This document shows positions 46,001-58,641 of a stretch of DNA of 64,000 nt, piece after piece. The stretch lies in assembly GCA_038363925.1 (NCBI GenBank), contig JAQQWL010000011.1:3844001-3908000 (forward strand), in the 5' to 3' direction. The first letter of the stretch is position 1. Every line of letters begins with the position of its first letter. This DNA is from Apiospora phragmitis (Eukaryota > Ascomycota > Sordariomycetes > Amphisphaeriales > Apiosporaceae). The notes beneath the pieces are model-generated. The model searched no databases. It was not told the DNA's origin and saw only the letters and a list, made by a program, of their open reading frames with translations. A program made the translations under genes and the position numbers.

Positions 46001-47162
46001 CTATTCCTCAAGGCGGACTGCATAGAAGACTCCACTGGTAGTGACATACCAGCGAATCGGGATGTTGTCCAGAGTGTAGCGGTTTCGCAGGATCCAGTTG
46101 CCGTCCAGTTCGCGACAGAAGTACATGCGAGAGGGATCATCATCTGCCGGCTTGAAGTCCTGGGGCTCTAAGGCACCCTGATCATGGGCGGACTGCATTT
46201 GCTCAGCCTGCGTCTCACTCACGGTTTTGCCAACCCCCATAACATCAGGCAGAGAGCCAGGAGGAATGAATCCAGAAGCAGCATTACCTATGAAGACGGG
46301 ACCCTGGCCGCTGACAGGAAAGCCCATTCCAGGACCACCAGCCGACATACCTCCAGGCATACCTCCAGGCATCATGGCAGGCTGGGCCTGCATGGGCTGG
46401 CCAGAAGGACCAGCGAAACCATGTGGGTAGAAGGGCTGACCTCCAGCACCGCCGATAGGCTGAACGGCATGGCCTGTCTGAATAATAGTAGGCTGGTGGT
46501 GCGCATAGTTGTAGCCAGCGCCGACAGCGCCGACAGGGTGGGGGGCAGTTGAAGCACCAGGAACGACCTGTTCAACCAAGTATCGAGTTAGCATATGTTT
46601 TATCTCAAGATAATGAGCATAATCAAAGAGTTGGACACGGCAGCAATGAGATGAAAACCTGCAACCATTGGGTTGGGCAGGTGAGATGAAGGTGGTGGTT
46701 GAGTGATGAAGCACCTGGGACTGATATGGGATGGCGAAAGCGGGGAGGGATGGGATAAATCGAATGAGCCATCAAACATCAGCTCATTCGATCACGATTC
46801 TGCATGTATCAACTAAATGTATGAATAGGCTGTGCGTCGACTTGAGTGAATGCGGCGACTTCAGGAGTGAATGCGGCGAGTTGGGGGTGACAATAACTTG
46901 CATAGTAGGGAACACGGTTGCCGTGGGGGAAACCAGCAGCAACCTGATGAACCACTTGGGGCATGGCACCCAACTGGGCTTGGCACGCGCAAGGAGCAGA
47001 CTGGTTGTTACCAGACATAACAGGGTTGCCCATCATGACATGATGAACACAGTCGGAACGCGGGTAGTAGGTGTGGCGGATTGGACCATAGGTGGTGTCA
47101 GGCACAGGTGGTTGGAAGTGCTGGCCTGTGTTGGGCATGCTACCAGTACCGTAGTCTGCCAT
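46001..47162 (-). CDS. Hypothetical Pro/Gly/Met-rich protein with conserved C-terminal module
   Basis: Exon 2 (46001-46567) starts after an acceptor TTGAACAG. It encodes a Pro/Gly/Met-rich region (AMMPGGMPGGMSAGGPGMGF) and ends in a compact module: PSRMYFCRELDGNWILRNRY and IRWYVTTSGVFYAVRLEE. A first exon from 47162 (MADYGTGSMPNTGQHFQPPV...) is plausible, but the joining intron(s) between about 46830 and 46567 cannot be resolved: no strong donor is evident in frame. The C-terminal module resembles a motif I recall from other Sordariomycete hypothetical proteins. No function is proposed. Confidence 0.55.
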
Positions 47163-48083
47163 GTCTGCGAGTAAGATCGAAGGGTGTCTTACAAAGGAAG
47201 AGAAATAATGAGTGTTTGCAAGGAAAGGCTGGCCACTGAAACCAAAGTTGTTGTTGTGATGCAGGTTGTGGCTGTGGAGAAAGGTTGCGTTGGAGGAAGG
47301 AAGGTCGCCGAAATTGTGGAAGCCTGGGAGGTTATTATAAGAAAAGGGAACTGCTAAGGTGGGGCCCGATTGAGAGTGAGTACAATTCTGTTGTCCTGGA
47401 ATCTGGTGAATGTTCGGCTGCTGTCCGAACGAGGGGTGATGCCATTGACCCTAAGGCCCTCGGGAGTGTTGGTCACCTGGTGATTAAAGCCGGGACCGGC
47501 ATTCTGAAGGCCGGAGCTGCTGCTTTCTCCGGTCTGCTGCTGAGCCGGCTGGGCCGGCTGTTCTGGGGCTGTCCTCCGGGTTGCTGGCTCTCTTGGGCCT
47601 TCGGAGCTGGCTGGCGTACGGGGATCTCGTTCTCGACAGTGGCCTTCATCGCCTTCTTCTCGGAGGGTTGCGATCCGACACCCATTGCAAAGGAACAAGA
47701 TTATGGGTTTAAGGGATAGGATCTGGCGTTGAGGAGGCTATGTTGTCTCGTCTGGAGATCGTCTGCGGTCGGGAACAAGGAAAGGGACGAGGACGAGATC
47801 CGACGAGTTTGTATGATGTGCAAGGTAAGGTGTGGAGGCCAAGGGCAGGTGAGTAAGAGGATCGAAGTACATTAGGGGGCCCACTGGGCTTTTCTTGAAC
47901 TCCCCAGCTGTGGCAAAGCGATAGGAGAGAATCTTGGGCTGTTGGGGGCTCCTAGAGATGACCTAACCCACTGATTCTACGAGGCATTCACGAGCGAGTC
48001 ACACACGTCTCCGCTCCAAAAACTGCATCTGCTCGCGGCCTTGGCTATGATGAGCTAAGCTGAGAGAACTTCACGTAACTTAC
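47163..48083. other. Uncertain region, possible small minus-strand gene
   Basis: A minus-strand open frame at 47473-47685 (MGVGSQPSEKKAMKATVENE...) is Pro/Gln-rich. It could be a small gene or a further exon, but has no supporting motif. The plus-strand frame over it at 47285-47719 is probably its shadow. Confidence 0.3.
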
Positions 48084-48212
48084 ACGATGGCCAATGGTAG
48101 GCACCCACTCCCGCTTGTCAGCATCCCATACGTACTGGAAGAGTCGCTGTCGTCGTGCTGGAGGATCGTCCTCGAGAGTGATGTCCTTGACGGGCCAGCA
48201 GGGAAAACACAT
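48084..48212 (-). CDS. Possible first exon of a small basic/acidic protein
   Basis: The ATG at 48212 gives MCFPCWPVKDITLEDDPPAR and continues RQRLFQYVWDADKREWVPTI, ending GHR directly before a strong donor (GTAAGT, 48083-48078). The composition looks coding. The next exon is not certain; one option after an acceptor near 48053 would end the protein after about 18 more residues. Function is unknown. Confidence 0.35.
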
Positions 48213-48447
48213 CGTAACCGATTTACTTGGTGTTTCTTTCTTGACTTTGATTTTTTCGTCGAGTGTGTTGTCGGCAGGATTGCGATTCTTGCAAATGGAA
48301 ATCGAGGAAGTTGAAGTTGGGAACTTCCAAATCACGACACGTCGTCAGGCGTGTACCAGATCAAGGCAGCAATAATTAGGGTAGCAGTTGCCATGCGGTG
48401 GAACTTAACACAGACAGATAGCAAACTTCTCGATTTATTTTATCTAC

Positions 48448-49034
48448 CTACTTTCCGCTTCCACCCCAACAACCAGTAGTATTTCCATCATTCTCCTTCG
48501 ACCAGGGAGGCGTGGGAAACTTGTCCTCGTTATTTCCGACGCTCAACTCGTACTGGGCAAGAAGACGAATCTGTTATTAAATTATCGATCAGCACTGTGG
48601 AACTTATTGTTGCAAACGAGCGGTCCTACCTTCTCTGTACGGCTTAGCCCGGCCAGTGGTTGAATGTCGAGGAGCCCGCTAAGACTGAGGTCCTCGATAT
48701 CTTGATCTAGGAGTCCGTCTAGTGCCATGGCAGCTTCTGGATCACGTCGAACCGTCTCTTTGAGGTCATGATAAGACTCGTCAAGGTGCTGTCTCGTCGA
48801 TGGCTCAAGGGAATCGGTCTGGAGCTCATCGTACAGATTCACTCGTAAATACCACTCGGTGTTCTCGGTGGAGAGAAAGACAACATCTTGGCTTGGCTGT
48901 TGAGGGGTGTGATCGAATGAGAATGCCGCAGACGCCCCTTCTGAGGTCTTGGTGTACGTCGCGTTCGCAAACCAGCACTGAAGGCGGTAGTTGATGAGAT
49001 CTCTCTTCAGCCGTGAAGCTGCCAGTGGTGCCAT
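48448..49034 (-). CDS. Conserved hypothetical protein, 175 residues
   Basis: There are two exons (48630-49034, 48448-48570) with a 59-bp intron (GTAGGA...AACAG). It starts MAPLAASRLKRDLINYRLQC and continues with WFANATYTKTSEGASAAFSF and an acidic helical region (DGLLDQDIEDLSLSGLLDIQ). Splicing yields RTEKIRLLAQYELSVGNNED, and the end is Gly/Ser-rich. The protein has no signal peptide or membrane segment. An upstream in-frame ATG at 49280 would add an implausible hydrophobic/Cys-rich leader. Function is unknown. Confidence 0.65.
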
Positions 49035-49889
49035 GATGTCCTGCAATGTTGTTTTCGGGCGAGTGAATGTTAGTTTTCGGCTGCACGCGACGAGATCGTT
49101 AGCGACAACGGGATAGCTGGGTATGTAAATACCAACGGGGTAACAACATGTGGTAACAATATGGAATAGTTGGCAGCTGAATAACTGGGTAGTTTCCATG
49201 CTGGAATGAACAGCAAGGTACGTGTCGTCCGGCTCACCTTCCGAGCAACGTGTTCGAGGCTGTAATTTGAATACTTCCATCTAAGTAGAAGGGAAAGAAA
49301 CGAGAAGAAAAGAAAGAATCAAAGCGAATCACTCGACTGAAACGACATTCACGCGCCTGAAAACAAGGTGAACTAACATATAACATTTAGGGCCTTGATT
49401 CTACCAGCACTCCAGACTTGGCAGATTGTTATTCGAGTGTACGGTCATTTTACCGTTGGTTCTTGTGTTGTAATTTACATATTCGGCCGGACTTCCTACA
49501 GAAGCAAGTGGACGAACTGTAAGCACGGCCATGGGTGCAACGAGGACATCAGAAACCAGGATCTGTTCGACTCGTAGCAAAATCGATCATCATCCATCCA
49601 CCCCGTATGCTGACTAGAACGCCTACCACTCCGCAACCCACTACCGTGGATTGTAATCTATGCGTTTTGCCCATCTAATATACAACAACGTCCAGCCAGA
49701 GGGGAGAAATATTTAATTCATCGCTATGCGACGTGAAATGACATACCATCGATGTCGTGCTGATTATATCGTGAGGGGCGGGCCTTTATTGTACCAGCCC
49801 TCGTATCGTACATGCATTATTTAGCGTTTGCGTTGCCGCAGAACGTGCGGCAGATCTTAGGCTAGCAGAAGCCAGTGCTAGGGAGAAAC
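49035..49889. other. Intergenic
   Basis: Nothing recognisable between the two minus-strand genes. Confidence 0.5.
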
Positions 49890-50653
49890 CTATAGCTGAC
49901 GTTCGTGCTGTTGGTCGAGTCCAACGAAGAAAACTCGTGTTGTCACCTGTGAAAGCGTTAGACTTGGGAGGGCATAGGCCTTCGGAAGGGAAAGAGCTTA
50001 CAGCCCAGGCGCCAGCTACGGAACCGACGACTGCGCCCGAGATCATCATGGGTCGCAGTCCTTTTGTACTCTTGAAGAGCATGCCACTCAATGCGCCAGC
50101 TGCCACGGTGTTTGCAGAGTCGTGTTTACCCCTGAAGTAGCCAATACCGGAGTTGAAGCAGTTGTATGTAATGGCGACGACACCGGCCAGTTTCCTAGGA
50201 AAGGACCGCGGCGCGTGACGGCGTTGAGCACCGAGTTGAGGCGCAACTTGGGGGGCTGGCCGGCTGATCGCCTCAAACCTTCCTGCAGACCCCAGGCTCC
50301 TCCTAATGACAGTGCAGTCAAGTATGTGATGCCAGTCCCGTAGCAGAGATCGTCGCTAAAGCCCCGGGAGGGAATGGCCGTCTGCGCACCGGGTAGATCT
50401 GTCAAAGCCGAGTCTTCCAAGGTCAAGTACTCTAAGCTTTCCTTATTGAGGCCGGCTAAGGGGGTGTAGTAAAGAGGGGTCGGCGAAGGCAGAGCTCTTG
50501 AGGAAGGAGTCGACGCCATCTGCCTCTGTCGGGTTGAAAGGCGGCGGCGTGAAGGTAGTTGTGGGCGCCGTATCGGTGGATGTGGGTGACGAGGATGGCT
50601 GCTGATCGGAAGACGAGGACTTGCGTCCGGTCAAGAGGTCCCAGATAGAGCAT
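49890..50653 (-). CDS. tim23: TIM23, inner-membrane import channel (two or three apparent frameshifts)
   Basis: TIM23 is the channel of the presequence translocase. The intermembrane-space part reads SIWDLLTGRK...SFLKSSAFADPSLLHPL and continues one frame over as AGLNKESLEYLTLEDSALTD, so one extra base is present at the G5 run 50460-50464 (C5 on the coding strand). The channel part GFSDDLCYGTGITYLTALSL...RRGPFLGN must shift at 50188-50193 (one base missing) to AGVVAITYNCFNSGIGYFRG. The last intron is 49947-50001; the C-terminus is VTTRVFFVGLDQQHERQL. The ATG at 50653 is one base out of frame with SIWDLL, so either a third indel or an unseen first exon exists. About 235 residues. Confidence 0.88.
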
Positions 50654-51339
50654 TGCAACTGACTAACAAAGAGAAAAGAGAAACTACAGAATAGAGAATA
50701 GAAGATGAAACTGCCAATTAGGAGGTTGTTGGTTGGGTCAGCCGAGTGGGTTGTTGTTCAGGATCGTGTGATGACGATGATGTCGCATCTACTATCAGCC
50801 CGGGCACCGAGAGAGGTTTGAAGTAATTGACTGACTGAACAAAAAAATTGCTGCTACTAACCTTAACCTAGAGACTGACGCCGCGATAGGACTGGACAGA
50901 TGCTCGAGTGGCCCGTGCATTACAGGGGGGTGCCACCTGCACCAGTACGTACCTGCGATTATACTACCGGTAATTCAGGTGGATACCCACTTGCTGGGCG
51001 CCTGCCCTCCAGGGCTGTCTGCCAAGACCGTTTATTGAGGAATACTACTAAATTTATTCTATTTTTTTTTCACGCCCTCACTTGCTTGAGTTGAGAGGAA
51101 CCATTTGCAGTCTTGGATTCCACTCGGCACTGAGCGGAAACTGGCAGTAGATCTTGATTCTCTGATAGATCCTCCTATTTGTTCAGACTACGGGACGCCT
51201 TTGGGTACCTCTCCTGCATATCCTAGTAGAATGGGAGGCTTATCGTAACCACCCACATCATAACGAGAGACAAGCTTATATAAGTGACCGAGACTGATCT
51301 CATCGAGGCTCCTCCAACCAAGAGCCAATATGGCAGTCA
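50654..51339. other. Divergent promoter region TIM23 / Trm732 homologue
   Basis: No gene is recognised. A T10 run lies near 51062-51071. Confidence 0.45.
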
Positions 51340-54300
51340 ATGGAGCAACTACAAAGTGCTTCCCGGACTTGGGGCAGCCATCTTTCAACCCGAAGCATGC
51401 GGTTACATTCATTGAAGGGCAACCACTTGACGTCCATGTTGCGTAGGTTTTTTTTTATCCCTGCTGCCCATGTAGTTTGTGCGGCTTGCTCATACAAAGT
51501 GGTAGGTTGGCCCGGGATGTTTTTCGCGGACTCCTCGACATCGCATCCAAGCCCAAGCAGTCTTCGGGCAATGCCTGCGCCAAGCTCTGCGGTTTTGTCG
51601 AGCAGTGCTCCAAATCCAGCTCGAGTGAACTGAATCATTTCGCCTTTGCCGAGAAGACTTCTATCGACCTGTTCGACTTCTTCGTCGAATGGAACGAGCA
51701 AGACCAACATCGCGCTATGCGTATGGTTCTGGATGTCCTGAACATCGCCATCACAAAAAACCCCGATCCGGTCCTCGGAGGCACTATCAAATCAAAAATA
51801 CTGACCGACACGGTTGAAATGATGACTTTGCAATCCACAAGGCCGGCTGTGAAGTCTGCCATGACAGCCTTGGACCATTTTCTTCAAAAGAAGCTGCTCT
51901 ATTTGCCTGCTGCCCTAGACATATATCGAGATGTGCATCGGAACCATCGCAGTTTGACTGCCAACTGGGAGAGTTTCATTGCCAAGATTTTCGAGTGGAT
52001 GGAATTACAGTATGTCTGGCCTATAGCCGGAAAACTACTCGTAACCATTTTCACATGCCCATGGGATGAGGCAGGTGATTTGAAATTCCATCCTGATGCC
52101 TGGCACAAGTTCCTGCGTCAGGGGCTAGCTGCAAACGTCGAATATCTTGAGGTTGTTAAGCTATATGTGCTCATGCCAATTTTCAAATCAGACCATGACC
52201 AGGCCATGAAATATCTGGACCTTCTGTTTTCAATGCAGAATCTTACGTCGGAGGATCGCAGTGATCTTGGTCTAGACTCAATCCTCTGGCTTGCGGCACT
52301 AGAGGCAGGGAAGAAAGTCGGTGCCGTTGGTGAGCCTAGCGATGGTATGAAACCCCTGCTGCCGCCACCCCTACTCTGATGTTGTATGCTGACGATTTCA
52401 GATTCCGACTCCCAACTCGCTGCAAACGTCCTAGAAGATATCTTATGTCACTCATCGCATGAGGCGCGTTCTTCTGCCGTGTCAATTCTCATTGCGTCGC
52501 CGTCTACGTCCAGGCCGTACGCAGTATCGTCACTCAACCTGCTCCGTAAACACTTACCCGCATTCCATGCCGATACTGACGCAAAGTTCCGATACGACGT
52601 CCTTGGTCATTCGCGGAATATGATAAGACGAATCATGGGAGCTATTGCGTCTCTCCAAAAGGAAAAGGAGCGTGCCATGAAGAAGGCCTCCAAAAAGGGG
52701 ATGTCGGCAGATGAAATTGCTGCACTGACAAAGGAGCACGTTGATTTTGTGAATTGGTATGTTGGCTTCCTCAAGGACGAACTAGTACCTACCTCGTCCT
52801 ATCAGCGTCACATTACTTCCTTGAAAGCAATGGAGTTTGTCTTAAACTCGGGGGTGCTTCAGGGAGACCTGCCAAAAAGTGATCAGGTAGAGTCGGCTTT
52901 CCCTCTCCTAGATACCACTTGGCTACGAGCTGTACTGGATCTGGTGATGGATCCTTTCGACGATGTTAGGGAAACGGCAGCATCCCTTGTAGCAACGCTA
53001 TCGCTTATCAGGAAGGACTTGTCGTCGGATGCTCCTATTCGTGGTCTTCCTCGGTCCTTCTTTTCAGAGCTTGACGAGTTCTGTCGGCGAGCCAATGCCC
53101 TCGCTAGCAGGACGTCTAGAGCAGATCATTCGGACGGCGTAGCCCGGCTTTACAAATTGTCGAGTCAATGGGCCATGACAGTGGAAGATAGGCTGCTTAT
53201 ACCAGCCAAGGTGGTCGACGACCTGGAAAAACGGCTTTCGTCAGCCGAAAAGGACTTAGCTGCGGCGGTGCTAGAGACGCCGGTCCATGGAGGGTTTGCT
53301 GCACTGCGGTAAGTAGAGAACTCTGCACAAGGTTTGAGCTCGCTGCTAATTTTGGATACAGGTACATCTGGGAGGCACTATCCAAGGCCAAGTATACACA
53401 GAAGGAACTCCAAGCTCTAGAGGCATTGCAAACTCGTTGTTTGAGATGCTGTGACCGAGTCTGGCAGCTTGTCAGGCACGTATTGTGTGATGATTCGCCA
53501 GAAGGCCACCTTCCAGAAGAGCTTGAGGAAGTGGACGGCCTGGATACCAAAGACTTGCTCAGCTACAGCTTCCGTGCTGTCCACGAATCGAGGTTTGTCC
53601 TGCGCAATGTTATGATTTCCTGTCGTGTCATCGCTGACTGGCCTTAGTAATTTACTTCGGGCCATGGCCAACAATGCACCGTTCCAGGGCAAACCTGGCT
53701 TGCTCGCCCCGAATAGCAATACTTTCGATGCTATAGGCAACTTGACTTTTGACGAGCTGTCGAACTTGCGGCATGGGGTGCGTTTTCTACCGTAACTCAC
53801 ACATTCACCAGCTGTTGCCAACAAGTGAAGCATTACGCTACATCTGGAAAGGGGCCCGAGACTCTCCTAGATCAATGGTACAAGGTAAGCATTTTCGCCT
53901 CCTGGGCTCTTAAAGTATATACTGATATGTACCAGGGTGCCATCTATTGCATTTATTCGCAAGCATCTACGACAAGGAGATCCGCGGGCATACCGGCCCT
54001 CATTGTGGGCATTCTCTCAGCCAATGCGGAAAACCCTTCGTTTCCCGCCGTCATGGAGAGATTGCATAGCATCGCCCAGGAGCCTGCGTTGATTTCCCAG
54101 ACAGATGGCTCGAACTTGCCACAAGTCCATGCACTAAACTGCATCAAGGACATCTTCAAGAGCTCCTACCTCAGCAAGCGAGCAGAGCCGTATCTAACGG
54201 AATCTTTGCAATTGGCAGCGACCAGCTTGAGATCCGAAGTGTACGTTGTTCCCGATTTCGTTTCCAACAATACACGCAACTAATAGGAGCAGATGGGCCA

Positions 54301-56392
54301 TCCGAAACTGTGGTCTCATTCTTCTGCGAAGTCTTATTGACTGCTTGTTTGGCACCAACGAGAGCAAATCCTCCATGGAAGCAGGTTGGGATGGACGCAC
54401 AACGAGAATCGCCTGGCACAAGTACAAGGATCTCCCGGCAGTGATAGTGAACCTCCTCGAGTTGGGTCAACCCTCCAGCACTTCGCCGCAGGGCGTCGTC
54501 GTTACAGCCGAGTCGGTGTTCCCCGCGTTGGACATCATTCGACGAGCTGGCCCTCCGGAAGAGTTCAAGGTCACGCTCTTCGGTCTCGTAGCATCCTATC
54601 TTGACAGCCGCTTTTGGCATGTTAGGGAGATCGCAGCGCGTACCCTCTGCTCGTTTCTCTTAAGCCGGACTGGATCCAACCTGTTCGGGTTCTTCTGAGC
54701 GAGTCACACTCTGCCAATCGACTGCATGGCACACTCCTCACCTTCAAGTTCCTTCTCGAGCGACTGCGGGATGTGATGCCCGAGCAACTGCATCGTAAGT
54801 TCGAACCCTATAATACTCTTATAAGGCATCGACTAATAAGTGTTAGTGCACCGTGAGGTCTTACCGGAAGTCTTGGGAGACCTCCAACATGCAAACGGCA
54901 GCCTTCATGCTTGTGCAGAGGCGCGTACTGGTTATTTCGAAATCGTTACGATAATAAACTCTTTGAAGTCTCCAATGCAGCCTGACGAGACGGATAGCAC
55001 AGGACTCATCCGACCAGGTGTACTGCTGACGTCCGACAGCAATTCCAGAGCAAAAACCGCCTCTGCTCTATTGGGGTCAAAACAAGCGCAGTGTGTTGCC
55101 GACTTCGACATACGCCAAGTGGCAAGCGGCGCAAAAAGCCCCAAAGAGCTCAGGCTAGGCGGGCTAGTGGACGGCGACGCAAACATCGCCTGTGATACAC
55201 TGGAGACGATACTCGCATACGAGGCGCCGCCGATGGGCAATGTGGAAATTTCCGCACGCCTTGTAACCCTATGCATCTCGGCATGTATGGAGTCAACTGA
55301 GTCGGAGCTCCGTACGCTCGCTTTGGGGGTCATCACAAAACATCTGGATGTGCTACTCTCATCCCAGCGTGAAGATTTGGTACCTTCCATTGCGGACATA
55401 TCCGCACTTTGGGCCGACTTGCAGGCCAAACCAATGAACCCAGGTCTGGCAGATGCTATCGTGGAAAGCAGCGGGCCTATACTGGCTGCTGTAGTCATGA
55501 GCGCTAGAGCGACTGTAGGAGATGACAAAAAGCAATGGGTGAGATCTTGGGGCGAAATGATGAGTCGTGCTGGACTTGCTGACAATGTGAGTATTGATCA
55601 ACCAGACCCCCTTGATACGAGATTGTCATAATGCTCATTACCTCTCAGACCTTCGACAACCGTATGGCTGCGGCTCTTTCACTCGGGGCATTTTCCAGAC
55701 ATGTCCGGCTTGATACCAAGCACGATGCTCACTTGCCGTGGCTGTTGGCTCTGTACGATGCCCTCAACGACGATGACGAAGAGATTCGCGAGGTGGCGGC
55801 TGCAGCAACGGAGCCCATTCTCCGGAGATCAGTCATCGCTATGGAAGGGAACCGCCGCCTGCTAGCATGGCTCGTGGAGCACTACGGCGCTACCGATGAG
55901 TTCCGAATTCAGGTAGCCTGCCGCATGATGGGCCACTACCCCCTGGCCAGCCGTCTCAGCGACACGGTGCTCGGGCAGTGGCAGCCGGCCGAACAGCAGC
56001 TTGCTTCGGCCATGCGGTTCGACGACTCGCTCTTCGTGATCGAGGAGCAGAACCTCTACATCGACGAGGTCCGCGAGGCGCGGCGGTGGAGAGAGGCATT
56101 CAGGGGCATTTCCTACAGCGAAAATAGCGCAGTGCTCGAGGCTTTGGTGGAGTGGACGAGCGCTGGACTGCAGACCTTGGCTCGGCTTGCGGGATCCGAC
56201 GATGGCGTTCTGGGGTGGGCGTCCAAGCCAGAGGTGTATGCTATATGCGCTCGCATCGTCATCCTGGGTGCGGCGCTTGCTGGGTCGCACCAGGCGGTAA
56301 AGGGAGGAACTCCAGAGGTTCTTGGATGCGGGACAGAAGACAAGAGTGCATGGGCTGCTGTTGTCCATGTGCGAGACGGAATAGCAGCTTGA
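51340..56392 (+). CDS. trm732: THADA/Trm732-like HEAT-repeat protein (DUF2428), several apparent frameshifts
   Basis: In yeast Trm732 partners the methyltransferase Trm7 for 2'-O-methylation of tRNA position 32. Eight exons: about 51340-52329, 52402-53308, 53362-53592, 53648-53884, 53936-54240, 54293-54794, 54847-55586 and 55649-56392. About 1550 residues of helical repeats. The diagnostic stretch runs AVHESSNLLRAM ... LTFDELSNLRH, then GAFSTVTHTFTSCCQQVKHY; the conserved RHRGAF motif is broken by a missing base at 53775-53778. A second missing base at 54658-54662 separates ARTLCSFLL from KPDWIQPVRVLLSESHSANR. A third shift may lie in the T9 run at 51448-51456; before it the N-terminus (MEQLQSASRTWGSHLSTRSM) is uncertain. 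Confidence 0.82.
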
Positions 56393-56764
56393 TTTAGACA
56401 TGTTGAGAAAAACCGTAGCAATCTATAAACTTTAAAACTGGTCACATTACTACGATCGAGAATAGTTGAAGATATCCTTATTCCTTACCCCCGTCTTGAG
56501 GTCTCCACAAAACCCACGCCCCCAAAAAAGACGGATACTTTTGGCGACTTACGGCACCCGAAAATCTCGGAATTCAAAGTCGATTAAGCTCCTCTAAACA
56601 CTAAACTCCGTCCATCTCTATTTCCAGTTCTATTTGGCCGATATCCACCAACACCCAGAAGCTCACCCTCGATATCGTGGACCCACCATTGCCAATCTAC
56701 AGCCTATACCCTGTTTTGACGTTGATCAACCATGACATGACGTGAACGGCCAGAAACAATAATC
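56393..56764. other. Intergenic, tandem genes
   Basis: Short region between the Trm732 homologue and RMP1; nothing recognised. Confidence 0.5.
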
Positions 56765-57859
56765 ATGTCTACCACGGCCAAAACCCAACCGATTCCAGAC
56801 AGCAGCAACATCTACCATGAGACGCTCCGGCTCATCCGGCCCCTGCAGCCGCTCCTCGCGGGCTTCAACCACCGCAACAAGAACCAGCACCGCGTCGCGA
56901 CCTGGTGGGCTTCCTTCAACATGCTGCGGCGGCACGTGACCAAATGGGCCGACGAGCTGGACCTGCAGGCCAAGGCGCGTCCGAAGAAGCGGAAACGCAC
57001 CACGGCAGCAATAAACCAAGGCGACGATGGTAGTAGCGGTCCTGCCGAAGTGCGGGCGCTTTGGCTCCGGGATGTGTTGATGCCCAAGTGCTATCTGTGA
57101 GTTAAAAGATGATCGAATGATGTGTTAAGTTATTTATTCTCTTTCGAATGTCCTGTCGTTTGAGCTCCCTCTCAAACAAGAAATACTGGCTGACTGAAAG
57201 CATAAAAGAACATTTTCGCAACTCGCGGCAGACAACCAGTTCGCGTCGCTAGGTCTCGTGCTCACGGGGGCCCTGGCCCAACTGCACAGCACCTGCGTGC
57301 GTCTCGTTGGCGAGGCGCCGTCCGAGAGTGACGAGGTCACTGTGAGGCTGAAATCGGTTGCCGCCGTTGACCCAGAAGCTGCTTCTCCTGCTTCGTTAGC
57401 AGCTACCACTACGGGGAAGGGAAAGGAGGTAACGCAAGACACCACCACAGTACTGCCTTCGTCTTCTGCCTCTGCCCCTGCCTCTGTAGCCATACGCCGG
57501 GCCACTACCCGGATTGGCGATGACGACGTAGGCCAAGTTATCTCGCGCGACTCGGTCCGCGCCACAAAGGGCGGCCATTCGCCGACCGAGGAGGAGGAAA
57601 AGGAGAGGTCACAGAAAGCCAAGCGGAGGAAGAAAGCGAGAGAGGAGGATGTCGCAAATGAAAAGAGGAAGCCTTTTGCTGCCGATATTGATGTTGGCAG
57701 TGATGTGACGACGGTCAGTACTGGGAAGACGAAGAAGGGGGCGGCAACAAGGCAACCCAAGCTCAAAGATGGAGAAAAACCACCGGGGGAGAAGGAAAAG
57801 AAGAAAAGAAAAAGTCCAAGGGCGACGAGTTTGATAGCCTGTTCAGCTCTCTGTTTTAG
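56765..57859 (+). CDS. rmp1: RNase MRP subunit Rmp1-like (one apparent frameshift)
   Basis: There are two exons (56765-57096, 57209-57859). The conserved domain spans IYHETLRLIRPLQPLLAGFN, HRNKNQHRVATWWASFNMLR and, across the intron, PKCYLTFSQLAADNQFASLG. A long Ala/Thr/Lys-rich linker with basic patches follows. The C-terminal signature DEFDSLFSSLF lies one frame over: a base appears lost in the A5 run at 57809-57813, and the true TAG is at 57857. Corrected length is about 327 residues. Rmp1 is specific to RNase MRP, which cleaves pre-rRNA and some mRNAs. It is convergent with TUP1. Confidence 0.85.
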
Positions 57860-58641
57860 GGGAGGGCCAGATGACTATGGTCGGATATGCAGACATGACA
57901 ATCAACCACCGTCTAAAGTACCTTAGCAACCTTTCCTTGCTGCACTATGTCACCGAAGTATTCCGTTCGACGAATAGAAGATGGTTTTTAACTATGTGTA
58001 TATTAAGAGAATTCAGGGGGGTACACGCATCGGATAAATCAGACTACTAAACTAACATGTGTTGTGGAAGAAAAGGGATGATTTTCTGCCGCTGCTACCA
58101 ACGCCCAAGAGTATACTTCTTGATTGGCATCACAATGGGCAGCTTTCTCTTCCATACGCCAGCCTACTAAGGGCATACACGCTTTGTATCAATTGTAATA
58201 CTCCCCATCTGCACAAACCAACAAACAAGACACACGAGTTGACACAAACCCATTCGTTGCCCCTTCGAGCCCCGCGGCCCCTTCAACAGCCAAACGCCAC
58301 CTTATTGGTACCAAGTAAATACCAGGTAGGCCCCCTCGGACGGCAATGGGCTAGACAGAGGCGTATGCGCTGTTTAAACTGTAACCCAGTCCAGTATACA
58401 CTGAATATCCCTGTACATCGTATGACCGTCCATCAGTATGGTATAATCGTTGCGAATTCAATAAGCACTTGCTCAATAATACTCTTCCTCTTTCTTCCTC
58501 ATGCCTTCCCCTACCATGTAATCTTTCACCCACTCCCACGTCATATCTTCAAATTCCGATGTCATCTGCTGCTCTGCCATCTCTTTCCTCTTAATCATAT
58601 TCGTACTCAGGGCTCGGATATGCCTGTCCCTAATTAGGTAT
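57860..58641. other. Convergent intergenic region RMP1 / TUP1
   Basis: 3' flanks only; the open frame at 58059-58637 lacks coding character. Confidence 0.5.

Noticed and set aside
58059..58637. Plus-strand 192-codon frame between RMP1 and TUP1
   Set aside because: Irregular composition, rich in His/Pro/Cys as in random UTR sequence; no motif.
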